Of a stretch of DNA of 13,952 bases, positions 1 through 5,806 are shown in pieces. Position 1 is the first letter of the stretch. Every line of letters begins with the position of its first letter. Origin of the DNA: JBEKYH01 sp049511115 (lineage in GTDB: Bacteria; Planctomycetota; Phycisphaerae; Tepidisphaerales; Tepidisphaeraceae); assembly GCA_049511115.1 (NCBI GenBank), contig JBEKYH010000103.1, positions 1-13,952 of the forward strand. Direction: 5' to 3'. A program made the translations under genes and the position numbers. The notes under the pieces were generated by a model, which was not told the DNA's origin, did not search any database, and was given only the letters and a program-made list of their open reading frames with translations.

Positions 1-78
1 TGACAAGATGTTCTCTGGTTTGTAAATAGCGGTTTCGATTTTTTTCGCGCCATGATGTTCACTTTGTCGTTGGAGGGG

Positions 79-1428
79 TTAATCGGGCCGGGGAGCGGGT
101 TGGGGGATGAGGCGGATGACCCACGAGCCATGGCGGGTCTGATCGCGTAGGTGGCGGTCCGCGTCGTATGTCTGCCGCTCGGTCCACATTTTCCAGAGGA
201 TTTTCAGCCAACGCATGGCCAGGCAGCGGAGGGCGGCGGCGTGGTCCATGCCCTGGTCGCGTTTTTGGCGATAGTAGGCCTGAGCCCAGGGCGACTTCAC
301 GCGGCTGTGGTCGGCCCAGAGGTGGACGGTGGCGCGGAGCGTGGTGTTGCAGGCCCGGCGAAAGAGGACGCGGCGTTTTCCGCCGGACTGCTGGGTGAGC
401 GGGGCGGCCCCGGCGTAGCATTGCAGGGCCTGGGGATTGTCAAAGACGCGGCGGTCGGAGCCGAGCTCGGCCAGCAGGCGCGGAGCCAGTTTTTCGCCGG
501 CGCCGGGGAGCGAGCCGAACAAGTCGGCGTCGGGGTGTTTGCCGAAGATATCGATGATGCGGGCGCGGTACTCGTCTAGTTGCGTTTGCAAGGTTCGCAA
601 TTGTTTGGCGATGCTGACGGCCAGGAGGCTTTTGGCGGCGGTGACGGCCGCGTTGGGGCTGGCGGCGCGAGCGGCGGAGGCGAACAGTTCGATGCGCCTG
701 GCCGAGGTTTGGGGGCGGTAAAGTTTGTGGGTGTGGAGGAACTTTTCCCACTTGCGTTTGCCGGCGCTGGCCAGTTGATGAGGCGTTGGGAAGGCGAGGA
801 GGAACTCCCATGAAGCGGGCGCGGTCCAGTCGTCGAAGGCGGCCAGGGCGGTGGAATAATATTCATTCAGCGCCGCCTGGAGCTGATTGACCAGCGCGGT
901 GCGCTGGCCGATGAGCGTGATTTCATCACGGCAGAGCAGGCGCAATTCATGGGTGAGGGGATCCTGCGGACGAAGCGGACGCCAGAGATGGCCGTCGGTT
1001 CGCAAGGCGTCGGCGAAGCAGAAGGCGTCGAGGCGGTCGTTCTTGACGCCGGATGCGGCCTTGCGATCCCGATATCGCTCGGCGGCCTTGGGATTGAGGG
1101 GAAAGACCGGCAACTCGGCTTCCAGGAGGCGCTCGACCGCCGGGCCGTTGTTGGTCTCGATGGCGAAGCCGACAACGGCCGGCGAACCGTCGGGCGCTTT
1201 CAGGGCGGCGAGCTTGGCGCGCAGATCGGCCCATCCCTGGGGCGTATCGTCGATGCGGAGTTCAAAGACGATCGCGCCGGCGGGATCAACCAGGCACAGA
1301 TCGTGATGGCCTCTGGCCCAGTCGAGCCCACCGTAATGAGTGAGAGTTGAAAAAGCAGTCGATGAGAGACCCGCCGCGGATTCGGCCGCGGTTGGAGAGG
1401 AGGGATCGGGAGGCGGGGATGCATTCAT
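79..1428 (-). CDS. IS110-family transposase (DEDD and serine recombinase)
   Basis: This 449-aa recombinase catalyses excision and insertion of its element. The N-terminal RuvC-like DEDD domain (about residues 30-190) shows D36 (GGLDWA), E91 (AIET) and D131/D134 (KNDRLDA). A central helical linker follows, and then the C-terminal Transposase_20 domain (about 300-420). That domain has a helix-hairpin-helix-like start (SLPGAGEKLAPRLL) and the serine motif APLTQQSGGK, with S348 as the expected nucleophile. The frame stays open upstream to 1827. I chose the ATG at 1428 because AAAGGAG lies just upstream, and the 133 extra codons look like non-conserved Pro/Arg/Ser-rich translation of intergenic DNA. 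All catalytic residues are present and there is no frameshift, so the copy is probably functional. Family members use an element-encoded bridge RNA to choose donor and target; that RNA is not identified here. Confidence 0.95.
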   Translation of the reverse strand: MNASPPPDPSSPTAAESAAGLSSTAFSTLTHYGGLDWARGHHDLCLVDPAGAIVFELRIDDTPQGWADLRAKLAALKAPDGSPAVVGFAIETNNGPAVERLLEAELPVFPLNPKAAERYRDRKAASGVKNDRLDAFCFADALRTDGHLWRPLRPQDPLTHELRLLCRDEITLIGQRTALVNQLQAALNEYYSTALAAFDDWTAPASWEFLLAFPTPHQLASAGKRKWEKFLHTHKLYRPQTSARRIELFASAARAASPNAAVTAAKSLLAVSIAKQLRTLQTQLDEYRARIIDIFGKHPDADLFGSLPGAGEKLAPRLLAELGSDRRVFDNPQALQCYAGAAPLTQQSGGKRRVLFRRACNTTLRATVHLWADHSRVKSPWAQAYYRQKRDQGMDHAAALRCLAMRWLKILWKMWTERQTYDADRHLRDQTRHGSWVIRLIPQPAPRPD

Positions 1429-1513
1429 GGGGACTCCTTTAAAGCGCCGCAAAGGATTGTTCCCCTGGCCCGGCCTGCCGCCAATCGACCTGATACGGAG
1501 CCCTCTTGGGAGC
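1429..1513 (-). ncRNA. candidate bridge-RNA leader of the IS110 element
   Basis: In IS110-group elements a structured guide RNA is transcribed from the non-coding end next to the recombinase gene. This is the stretch between the recombinase start and the inner edge of the direct repeat. On the minus strand it contains short hairpins: CCC-AAGA-GGG near the distal end, and TGGC paired with GCCA around a GC-rich loop near the middle. It is only about 85 nt, shorter than the roughly 180 nt of described bridge RNAs. A real guide RNA would therefore have to extend into the coding sequence or across the proposed boundary, or lie at the other end (7-78). I could not recognise the two guide loops by eye. 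This marks a location to test and is not an established RNA. Confidence 0.22.
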
Positions 1514-1731
1514 GATGTTCTCTCAGACTTCTGGGCAGGCGCCTGGGCAGGGACCGGTGATCTTGTCAAAAGCCTCGAAGGCTGGGTGACGCGGGACCGT
1601 GACCTTGCCGTGGCGTCGGGGACAAAATCTGTGGCTATTGGAGAATGGACAATACCCATGGAAGCAGCCGACGGAGTTAAGGCAGAGGCCGGCGACAGTT
1701 TATTCACATCGGCGGCCGGCCGGCTTTTTCG

Positions 1732-1800
1732 CCGAGTTATCCACAATGCTGCTGCGCTGGCGTCCGGAGGGCCGCTGCGCAGCATCATGGATAACGTCGG
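1732..1800. repeat. 69-nt imperfect hairpin containing a DnaA-box-like 9-mer
   Basis: The arms pair as CCGA (1732-1735) with TCGG (1797-1800), TTATCCA (1737-1743) with TGGATAA (1788-1794), ATG (1746-1748) with CAT (1783-1785), and CTGCGC (1752-1757) with GCGCAG (1777-1782). There is a CTG bulge at 1749-1751, a small internal CA/CA loop and a 19-nt apical loop. TTATCCACA at 1737-1745 equals the classical DnaA-box consensus, but it is a single box with no AT-rich tract or neighbouring dnaA/dnaN. There is no T-run, so it is not an intrinsic terminator. REP-like intergenic palindrome is the most neutral reading. Confidence 0.6.
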
Positions 1801-1812
1801 AAACGGTATCAG

Positions 1813-1899
1813 GTGACCGGGTGACAAGGTGACCGAAAGACAACGCGGTGCAACCTTCTGTTGTCACCCCCTCACCTTGTCACCTTGTCACCTTGTCAC
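1813..1899. repeat. GTGACAAG octamer tracts in inverted orientation
   Basis: A degenerate forward tract (GTGACCGGGTGACAAGGTGA, 1813-1832) faces a regular reverse tract of the complementary octamer CTTGTCAC (about 3.5 units, 1872-1899). The reverse tract is read in frame by a longer TTG-initiated version of the next gene. The low-complexity N-terminus this would produce is the reason for rejecting that start. The same word continues at 2598-2625 and at the first seven bases of the window. Confidence 0.85.
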
Positions 1900-1959
1900 T
1901 CTCGGGATCGCCCCCCCGACCTTGACCTCTCCCCGAACCTTAGCGACCATCCACCAAGG

Positions 1960-2601
1960 ATGACCTACCTCCCCCCTCCTTACACTCCACCCTCCGTCGA
2001 CGGCTTCAACGCCTCGCTTCCCTTCAGCCCGCCCGAGGCGCTCCGCTCCGCGCGTCAGGCATCGGTCATCCTCTTCGTCCTCGCCGGTCTCGCCCTCGCG
2101 GGCGGCTTGCTGTTCATGGCCGCCTCCAGAATCAACCCCGCCAGTTTTTCCCCCGAGCAGCGCGACCAGTTTCAGCAAATGGTCACGCAAACCGGGATGC
2201 CCCTCAAGACGATTCTCCTCTTCTTCGGCTGGATCATGCTGATCCCCGGCCTGCTCATGCTCACCCTCGGCTTTCTCGTGCGCACCGGCCGCTTGGGGGC
2301 CATCATCACCGCGATGGTCTGCAACGGCCTGCTGCTGATAATGGCCACCGTCGCCACCCTGCAAAACCTCTTCTTCCCCAGTCCCTCCGGCCCGATCGGC
2401 GCCTGCCCGTTCGTCGGGGCGGGAGCCATCATGATCCTCCTGATGCTGCGGCTTTTCGCCGCCGCGCGAGCGGCCAGCGCGGCGAAATCCATGACGGCGC
2501 AATATTATTTGCAATACATGCAGTTCCAACAAATGGAGGGAAGTGGAGGGAGCGGGTATGGGGCGATGCCGCTGCCGGGGGGAGAGGAGAAGAAGGCGTG
2601 A
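1960..2601 (+). CDS. hypothetical four-helix membrane protein
   Basis: I do not recognise a named family. The 213-aa product starts at the ATG at 1960 (MTYLPPPYTPP), preceded by a very close AAGG. An in-frame TTG at 1861 would only translate the octamer repeat. A Pro-rich cytoplasmic-looking N-terminus (1-30) is followed by four hydrophobic segments at about 34-54, 84-107, 112-134 and 148-168. The C-terminal tail is Gln/Tyr/Gly-rich (QYYLQYMQFQQ, then GSGGSGYG) and ends in a charged EEKKA. The loop between helices 1 and 2 (about 55-83) contains the only sizeable polar stretch. The gene stands alone, and its stop codon lies inside the first unit of the downstream octamer tract. A role in the envelope is likely, but nothing more specific can be supported. 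Confidence 0.72.
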   Translation: MTYLPPPYTPPSVDGFNASLPFSPPEALRSARQASVILFVLAGLALAGGLLFMAASRINPASFSPEQRDQFQQMVTQTGMPLKTILLFFGWIMLIPGLLMLTLGFLVRTGRLGAIITAMVCNGLLLIMATVATLQNLFFPSPSGPIGACPFVGAGAIMILLMLRLFAAARAASAAKSMTAQYYLQYMQFQQMEGSGGSGYGAMPLPGGEEKKA

Positions 2602-2625
2602 CAAGGTGACAAGGTGACAAGGTGA
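2598..2625. repeat. GTGACAAG octamer tract, second arm of a 28-bp inverted repeat
   Basis: Three and a half units of GTGACAAG begin at the stop codon of the preceding gene. They are the exact reverse complement of 1872-1899, 28 bp without a mismatch, so the two arms enclose the membrane-protein gene in a 754-bp cassette-like unit. A small hairpin, GGTGAT-GAAG-ATCACC (2621-2636), overlaps the end and may act as a folded 3' end for the transcript, although it has no T-run. Confidence 0.9.
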
Positions 2626-2701
2626 TGAAGATCACCGGAGGTAGCGGCCGAGTGGGATTTTGAAGTTCAGGGCGCGTCGGGGTTTTTGCATGGTGATATC
2701 C

Positions 2702-3121
2702 TCATCGCACGACCCCCAGCGCCGCCCAGCCGTAGATGAACGCGAGACACGCAAATATCCCGGTCAGCACTCCATATCCCAGCCGCAGCCACCACGCGGT
2801 TAGATGTTCTTTGACGTCAAAGACGCCCTGAAGCGCCAGTCGCACGGCCCAGAATACGAAAACGTACAGGCAAAACCCGCGAGCCAGCACGCTCTGGCGG
2901 GCCAGTTCGACCGGGCTGGTGACGCTGATGCAGCCAAAGGCAATGATCGCCATCACCACATATCCGCCATACGTCCAGTACATCTGGCGATGCAGGCGTG
3001 AAAGCGACCCAAAGCCTTCGCGCCAGTTGAGCCGGAAAGGCACCAGCGCCGACGCGACAAGAATGCAGAAATGAAGCAATCCGCCGATGAAGATAAGCTT
3101 CGACATCGTTTCCACAGACAT
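2702..3121 (-). CDS. small membrane protein, partner of the MBOAT acyltransferase
   Basis: The 139-aa product has about four hydrophobic segments (9-29, 51-67, 82-98, 112-134) and no signal-peptide cleavage site. I see no named family. Its ATG (3121-3119) shares one base with the stop of the upstream MBOAT-like gene (TGATG), the usual arrangement for translationally coupled partners, so the two membrane proteins are probably made together. Conserved-looking polar or aromatic clusters are LHRQMYWTYGGY (43-54) at the start of helix 2 and GVFDVKEHLTAWW (99-111) between helices 3 and 4. A structural or substrate-channelling role beside the acyltransferase is plausible but inferred only from the overlap. 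It is the last gene of the unit; the 97 bases downstream carry only the octamer tract and a short hairpin. Confidence 0.78.
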   Translation of the reverse strand: MSVETMSKLIFIGGLLHFCILVASALVPFRLNWREGFGSLSRLHRQMYWTYGGYVVMAIIAFGCISVTSPVELARQSVLARGFCLYVFVFWAVRLALQGVFDVKEHLTAWWLRLGYGVLTGIFACLAFIYGWAALGVVR

Positions 3122-4062
3122 CAGATCGCTCCCGTCACATGCATAAAAGGCACGATGATTCTCGTCACAAACGGCCCGTGAAACAGCAGCGGCGCCGGCA
3201 ACAGTAAGAATGCAAAGGTGAACAGCCGGCCGCGCACGCCCGCTCCCAACCCCAGCCGCCGGCCCATTTTGCTCCGTTCGGCAAACAATCCCAGGGCCTG
3301 CAACAGGAAAAACAAAGTCGGCCCGCCGTATCCGCCGCCGGCGGGAAATGAAATCACGACATCATGAATCAACCCGCTGGCCAAGAAGCCTACAAAAACC
3401 GCCCCGCTCACGCCCAACCGGCGTGTCAGCGGCCGAAGCAAAAACCGATGCGTCAAATCGCGGAACGCCGTGTTCCACCGCCGCCCCCAGAAATCCGCGA
3501 GCCGCACCGACGCCAGCGGCCGATCCATCAAAGGCCGAGCCTCCACGCCCGCGCTTCGCAACCCGCACGACAGCAGATGAAACGCTCCAAAGTGCAGAAC
3601 CATGACCATGCCGATCATGCCGACCCACCCGACTAAGTAAGGCTCATCTCTCGGCATCCACCTGGCCACGCCATAATACAAAGCGATTCCCACTGCGAAC
3701 CGAACGGCGGCAACGAGCCATTCGCGCACGGATGGCGTAGCCGCCTTCAGCCGAGAATCAAAAAACGCCTCTGCATCCATTCCCGGCCAAGCCAGAAAAT
3801 AACTCACATGCCGCCAGATCGGCGCCCGCTGCCGCGGCCTGCGCCGCCAGGTCAGCCATTTGAATCCGAACAAAATTGCCGCGGCCAGAACCCACATGAA
3901 CGCCCAGCGCGGCCAGCGAGCGGACGCGAGCGCGACGACTGCGACTGGCAGAAGCGCCACCGGCGCCCATCCCTGCCACCAATGCAATCCGTCCGGTGTG
4001 CGCGGCAGGGGCTGGCCCTGAACGCCGGGAGGCCCTGGAAATCTCGAGGCGGACGGAGGCAA
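3121..4062 (-). CDS. MBOAT / wax-synthase-like membrane acyltransferase
   Basis: This 313-aa polytopic protein has about seven hydrophobic segments. The diagnostic parts are FWGRRWNTAFRD (191-202) and, after a helix, SGLIHDVV with H233, matching the conserved Trp/Asn motif and intramembrane His of MBOAT-2 or wax-synthase-like enzymes. These transfer acyl chains to hydroxyl acceptors at the membrane. The acceptor here cannot be read from sequence. The start is a TTG at 4062, with GGAAAG upstream, and the N-terminal 30 residues are Pro-rich. A slightly later start cannot be excluded. It lies 24 bases after the transglutaminase-like gene and overlaps the small membrane protein by one base. The domain resembles eukaryotic long-chain wax synthases and bacterial homologues more than AlgI-type alginate acetyltransferases, which are longer. 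Confidence 0.82.
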   Translation of the reverse strand: MPPSASRFPGPPGVQGQPLPRTPDGLHWWQGWAPVALLPVAVVALASARWPRWAFMWVLAAAILFGFKWLTWRRRPRQRAPIWRHVSYFLAWPGMDAEAFFDSRLKAATPSVREWLVAAVRFAVGIALYYGVARWMPRDEPYLVGWVGMIGMVMVLHFGAFHLLSCGLRSAGVEARPLMDRPLASVRLADFWGRRWNTAFRDLTHRFLLRPLTRRLGVSGAVFVGFLASGLIHDVVISFPAGGGYGGPTLFFLLQALGLFAERSKMGRRLGLGAGVRGRLFTFAFLLLPAPLLFHGPFVTRIIVPFMHVTGAI

Positions 4063-4086
4063 GATGTCTTCTTTCCGCTGGATACG

Positions 4087-4782
4087 CTAGATGCTTTTAC
4101 GGTCGCCAAATAAGACCCCAAATAGGACTCCACGCAATGTCCGCTGCAAAAGTGGGTAGGTCGCAAAGAGCTTGTCCCGCGTCGTGAAAGTACCGGCGTC
4201 CTCTACAACAAAGCGAGATAAATCGCATCGGCTACCTGCGCATCCGCCTGTCTTACCGTCGAAATCAACCGCAGTATTTTTGACGGCATCGAATAACGAC
4301 TCACTGTCGTTTGCGAACGGCTTTGGGTTTTTTGCCGCCAGGACCTCGACATTGTCGAAAAGTGATTCGACGCCCAGCCAGTTATCGTCCAGGTGGAACT
4401 GAGGCCACGCCAGCAGAATTCGCCGGGGCAAAAACTGACGCGCAAGGCGAAACCGAGGCGCCCAAAAGCGACCGTCGATCCACAATCCGCGTACTCTGGT
4501 AGCGATTGACTTTGCTCGCGCAATCGCTTCAAGGCAGGCAAACCGTTGGCTGCACGAGCCGTTGCCCTTGGCCAGCGTCATCGATGCCGGTTGAAGTTCA
4601 TCCAAGCTGTATATGGGAGCGACTTTTTCTGCAAGCACTTTGTGCGCCGCTTGCAAATACGCAAGCCGGGCCTGCTTCAACCGATCGAGCCAGTTGGCGA
4701 CGTCCTGAATTCCCTTCTGCTGATAATCAAGGATGGGCGTCGGCCCCAGATTCTCTTCACACAGTGTCGCCGCGTTTGCCAT
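4087..4782 (-). CDS. transglutaminase-like protein
   Basis: The 231-aa protein has no signal peptide or membrane segment. The core resembles the transglutaminase-like (papain-fold) domain: SMTLAKGNGSCSQRFACLEA (67-86), with C77 at the nucleophile position, then ARAKSIATRVRGLWIDGRFWAPRF (88-111) and the strand region LLAWPQFHLDDNWLGVE (123-139). In active members a His normally precedes the AW of the last segment. Here that place is Leu (LLAW), and H130 is the only nearby His, so catalysis is uncertain. The C-terminal part (about 140-231) is not recognisable, contains a CAGSRC pair of cysteines (181-186) and ends in a hydrophobic-basic tail. Base composition is visibly less GC-rich than in most neighbours. 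It is the first gene of a probable three-gene unit with the acyltransferase, but no functional link is evident. Confidence 0.72.
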   Translation of the reverse strand: MANAATLCEENLGPTPILDYQQKGIQDVANWLDRLKQARLAYLQAAHKVLAEKVAPIYSLDELQPASMTLAKGNGSCSQRFACLEAIARAKSIATRVRGLWIDGRFWAPRFRLARQFLPRRILLAWPQFHLDDNWLGVESLFDNVEVLAAKNPKPFANDSESLFDAVKNTAVDFDGKTGGCAGSRCDLSRFVVEDAGTFTTRDKLFATYPLLQRTLRGVLFGVLFGDRKSI

Positions 4783-4870
4783 TTGAAGTGCAATTCTACC
4801 CGCTACGCCACAAAAAAAGATGGGCCCTCCTTGACGCAGAGGTCAGGTACGGAAAATGCCATAGGTCCAA

Positions 4871-5536
4871 TTACCGCGCACCTCGCGAATACGCCCCCGC
4901 CATCTCCGCCGCCCTTCCGCCGCCCACCCCATTCCTCTTCAACGGCACATCCGTCGCTCCGGCGATCCGCACGGCGGCGTGCTCCATCTGGCGGCGGGAG
5001 GAGCCGCTCACCAGGGGGGCCGAAAACAGCCGGCCGCGGTCGGCAAATACAAGCTGCAATTCCAGCGTCCCGTCGCTCACGCGGCGAGTTGATCCATTGC
5101 TCCCGCGCAGGCGCGAGCCGGGCACAATGTCCCAATGCAGGGCCTGGTCGGCCCGGACCACGCATTTGAGGCGCACAAATTCCAGCCCGCTCTCTTTCCC
5201 CTCATACCGAAAGAACGGCCCGCGCCGGATTTGCAACAAACTCAGCGCGAGAATAAACGCCGCAGCGACGATCAAGCCGGCCGGCCCGAGCAAAACCGCG
5301 GCCAGGAAAATCCAGCCGGTCATGCCGGCGAGTTTGCCGAAGATGAGCCAACCGGCGAGAAATCCGAGCGCCGCGATGCCGATCATCTTGGCAAAGCGAT
5401 TGCGAATCCCGCGCGCGCACGGCACGACGACGACTCGCGCGTCCTCCACGCGCACCGTCCAAGGCAGCACCTCCGTATACCAAAGCCCGCCGGTCCGCCG
5501 CATTTGGCCTGGAAGAATTTCCTGAATCATCGCCAT
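4871..5536 (-). CDS. hypothetical two-helix membrane protein
   Basis: I do not recognise a family. From the ATG at 5536 the product is 221 aa. A second ATG two codons later is equally possible. An upstream extension to 5641 would translate the intergenic repeat and is rejected. An N-terminal segment of about 50 residues contains strand-like stretches (WTVRVEDARVVVVP) and is followed by two adjacent hydrophobic segments at about 51-68 and 73-101. The C-terminal soluble domain (about 103-200) has GPFFRYEG, a strand-rich LKCVVRADQALHWDIV and TLELQLVFADRGRLFSAPLV. This layout resembles small PH-like membrane proteins with a helix hairpin between two beta regions, but the similarity is only in shape. 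The gene is separated from the next minus-strand gene by 88 non-coding bases. Confidence 0.68.
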   Translation of the reverse strand: MAMIQEILPGQMRRTGGLWYTEVLPWTVRVEDARVVVVPCARGIRNRFAKMIGIAALGFLAGWLIFGKLAGMTGWIFLAAVLLGPAGLIVAAAFILALSLLQIRRGPFFRYEGKESGLEFVRLKCVVRADQALHWDIVPGSRLRGSNGSTRRVSDGTLELQLVFADRGRLFSAPLVSGSSRRQMEHAAVRIAGATDVPLKRNGVGGGRAAEMAGAYSRGAR

Positions 5537-5588
5537 ACCCCAAAAACGCTTCGCAGATTTTTCACGGCTCGACTGAGCTCGCCGAAGT

Positions 5589-5775
5589 CCGCGAAGACGC
5601 GAAGAAAATGCAAGACTCACCACAGAGGACACAGAGGACACAGAGGAAATTCAAAATTAGATTATATCTGTATTTTGATTTACCTCTGTGTTCCTCTGTG
5701 TCCCCTAGCGAGGCGCAGCCGAGCGGGTGGTGAATCCCTCTTTTGAATTTCTTCGCGTTCTTCGCGTCTTCGCGG
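5589..5775. repeat. nested palindromic intergenic repeat (CGCGAAGA outside, CACAGAGGA inside)
   Basis: The outer arms are a perfect 18-bp inverted pair, CCGCGAAGACGCGAAGAA at 5589-5606 and its complement at 5758-5775. Inside are tandem 9-mers CACAGAGGA (5621-5648) facing TCCTCTGTG units (5682-5704). The pairing extends through AAATTCAAAAT against ATTTTGATTT around an AT-rich centre (5658-5670), with one extra base and two mismatches. The whole 187-bp unit fills the gap between the 3' end of trpS and the 5' end of the two-helix membrane protein. Tracts of these words are familiar from intergenic DNA of many unrelated bacteria and are often mispredicted as coding. I find no gene in it. Confidence 0.85.
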
Positions 5776-5806
5776 TGAAGATTGTCTTCGACTCTCCACA
5801 AAGCCT

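Larger units (their letters stand above)
7..1523 (-). mobile_element. IS110-family insertion sequence (putative boundaries)
   Basis: The element is defined by an intact IS110-type recombinase gene and by a 10-bp direct repeat, GATGTTCTCT, at 7-16 and 1514-1523. Taking one repeat copy as part of the element gives about 1.5 kb, which is the normal IS110 size. IS110 elements lack classical terminal inverted repeats, move as circles and insert at sequence-specific sites, so a short shared core at both ends is the expected boundary signal. A partial third copy (GATGTTC) lies at 54-60, so the low-coordinate end is not certain. An alternative high-coordinate boundary is the GTGACAAG tract near 1815, which would make an unusually long element of about 1.8 kb. 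The boundaries are inferred. The family assignment is firm. Confidence 0.6.
1524..1959. other. non-coding stretch between the IS110 element and the four-helix membrane protein
   Basis: I find no convincing gene here. The minus-strand reading frame that crosses 1429-1827 is an upstream extension of the transposase frame and looks like translated intergenic DNA. The stretch holds the ATCTTGTCA arm at 1560-1568, the hairpin at 1732-1800, a forward GTGACAAG tract at about 1813-1834 and a reverse CTTGTCAC tract at 1872-1899. The last two can themselves pair across the intervening 40 bases. Confidence 0.6.

Noticed and set aside
1564..1569. Minus-strand TTGACA as a -35 box for the transposase
   Set aside because: No -10-like hexamer lies about 17 bases downstream; the word is part of the GTGACAAG-type repeat.
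1737..1745. Exact DnaA box suggesting a replication origin
   Set aside because: It is a single box inside a hairpin, with no AT-rich unwinding region, no cluster of boxes and no dnaA/dnaN nearby.
1429..1827. Open frame extending the transposase N-terminus by 133 residues
   Set aside because: A strong AAAGGAG precedes the ATG at 1428, and the extension is Pro/Arg/Ser-rich, covers a hairpin and resembles translated intergenic DNA.
1861..1959. Upstream TTG start for the four-helix membrane protein
   Set aside because: It would translate the octamer repeat tract, giving a low-complexity N-terminus; the ATG at 1960 is kept.
5621..5704. CRISPR-like array
   Set aside because: The units are 8-9 bp contiguous tandem repeats without unique spacers, and there is no cas gene.
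5562..5801. Open frames translating the palindromic repeat (peptides such as HREDAKNAKKF and HRGHRGHRG)
   Set aside because: These peptide strings are the familiar mistranslation of intergenic CGCGAAGA and CACAGAGGA tracts; there is no ribosome site and no domain.
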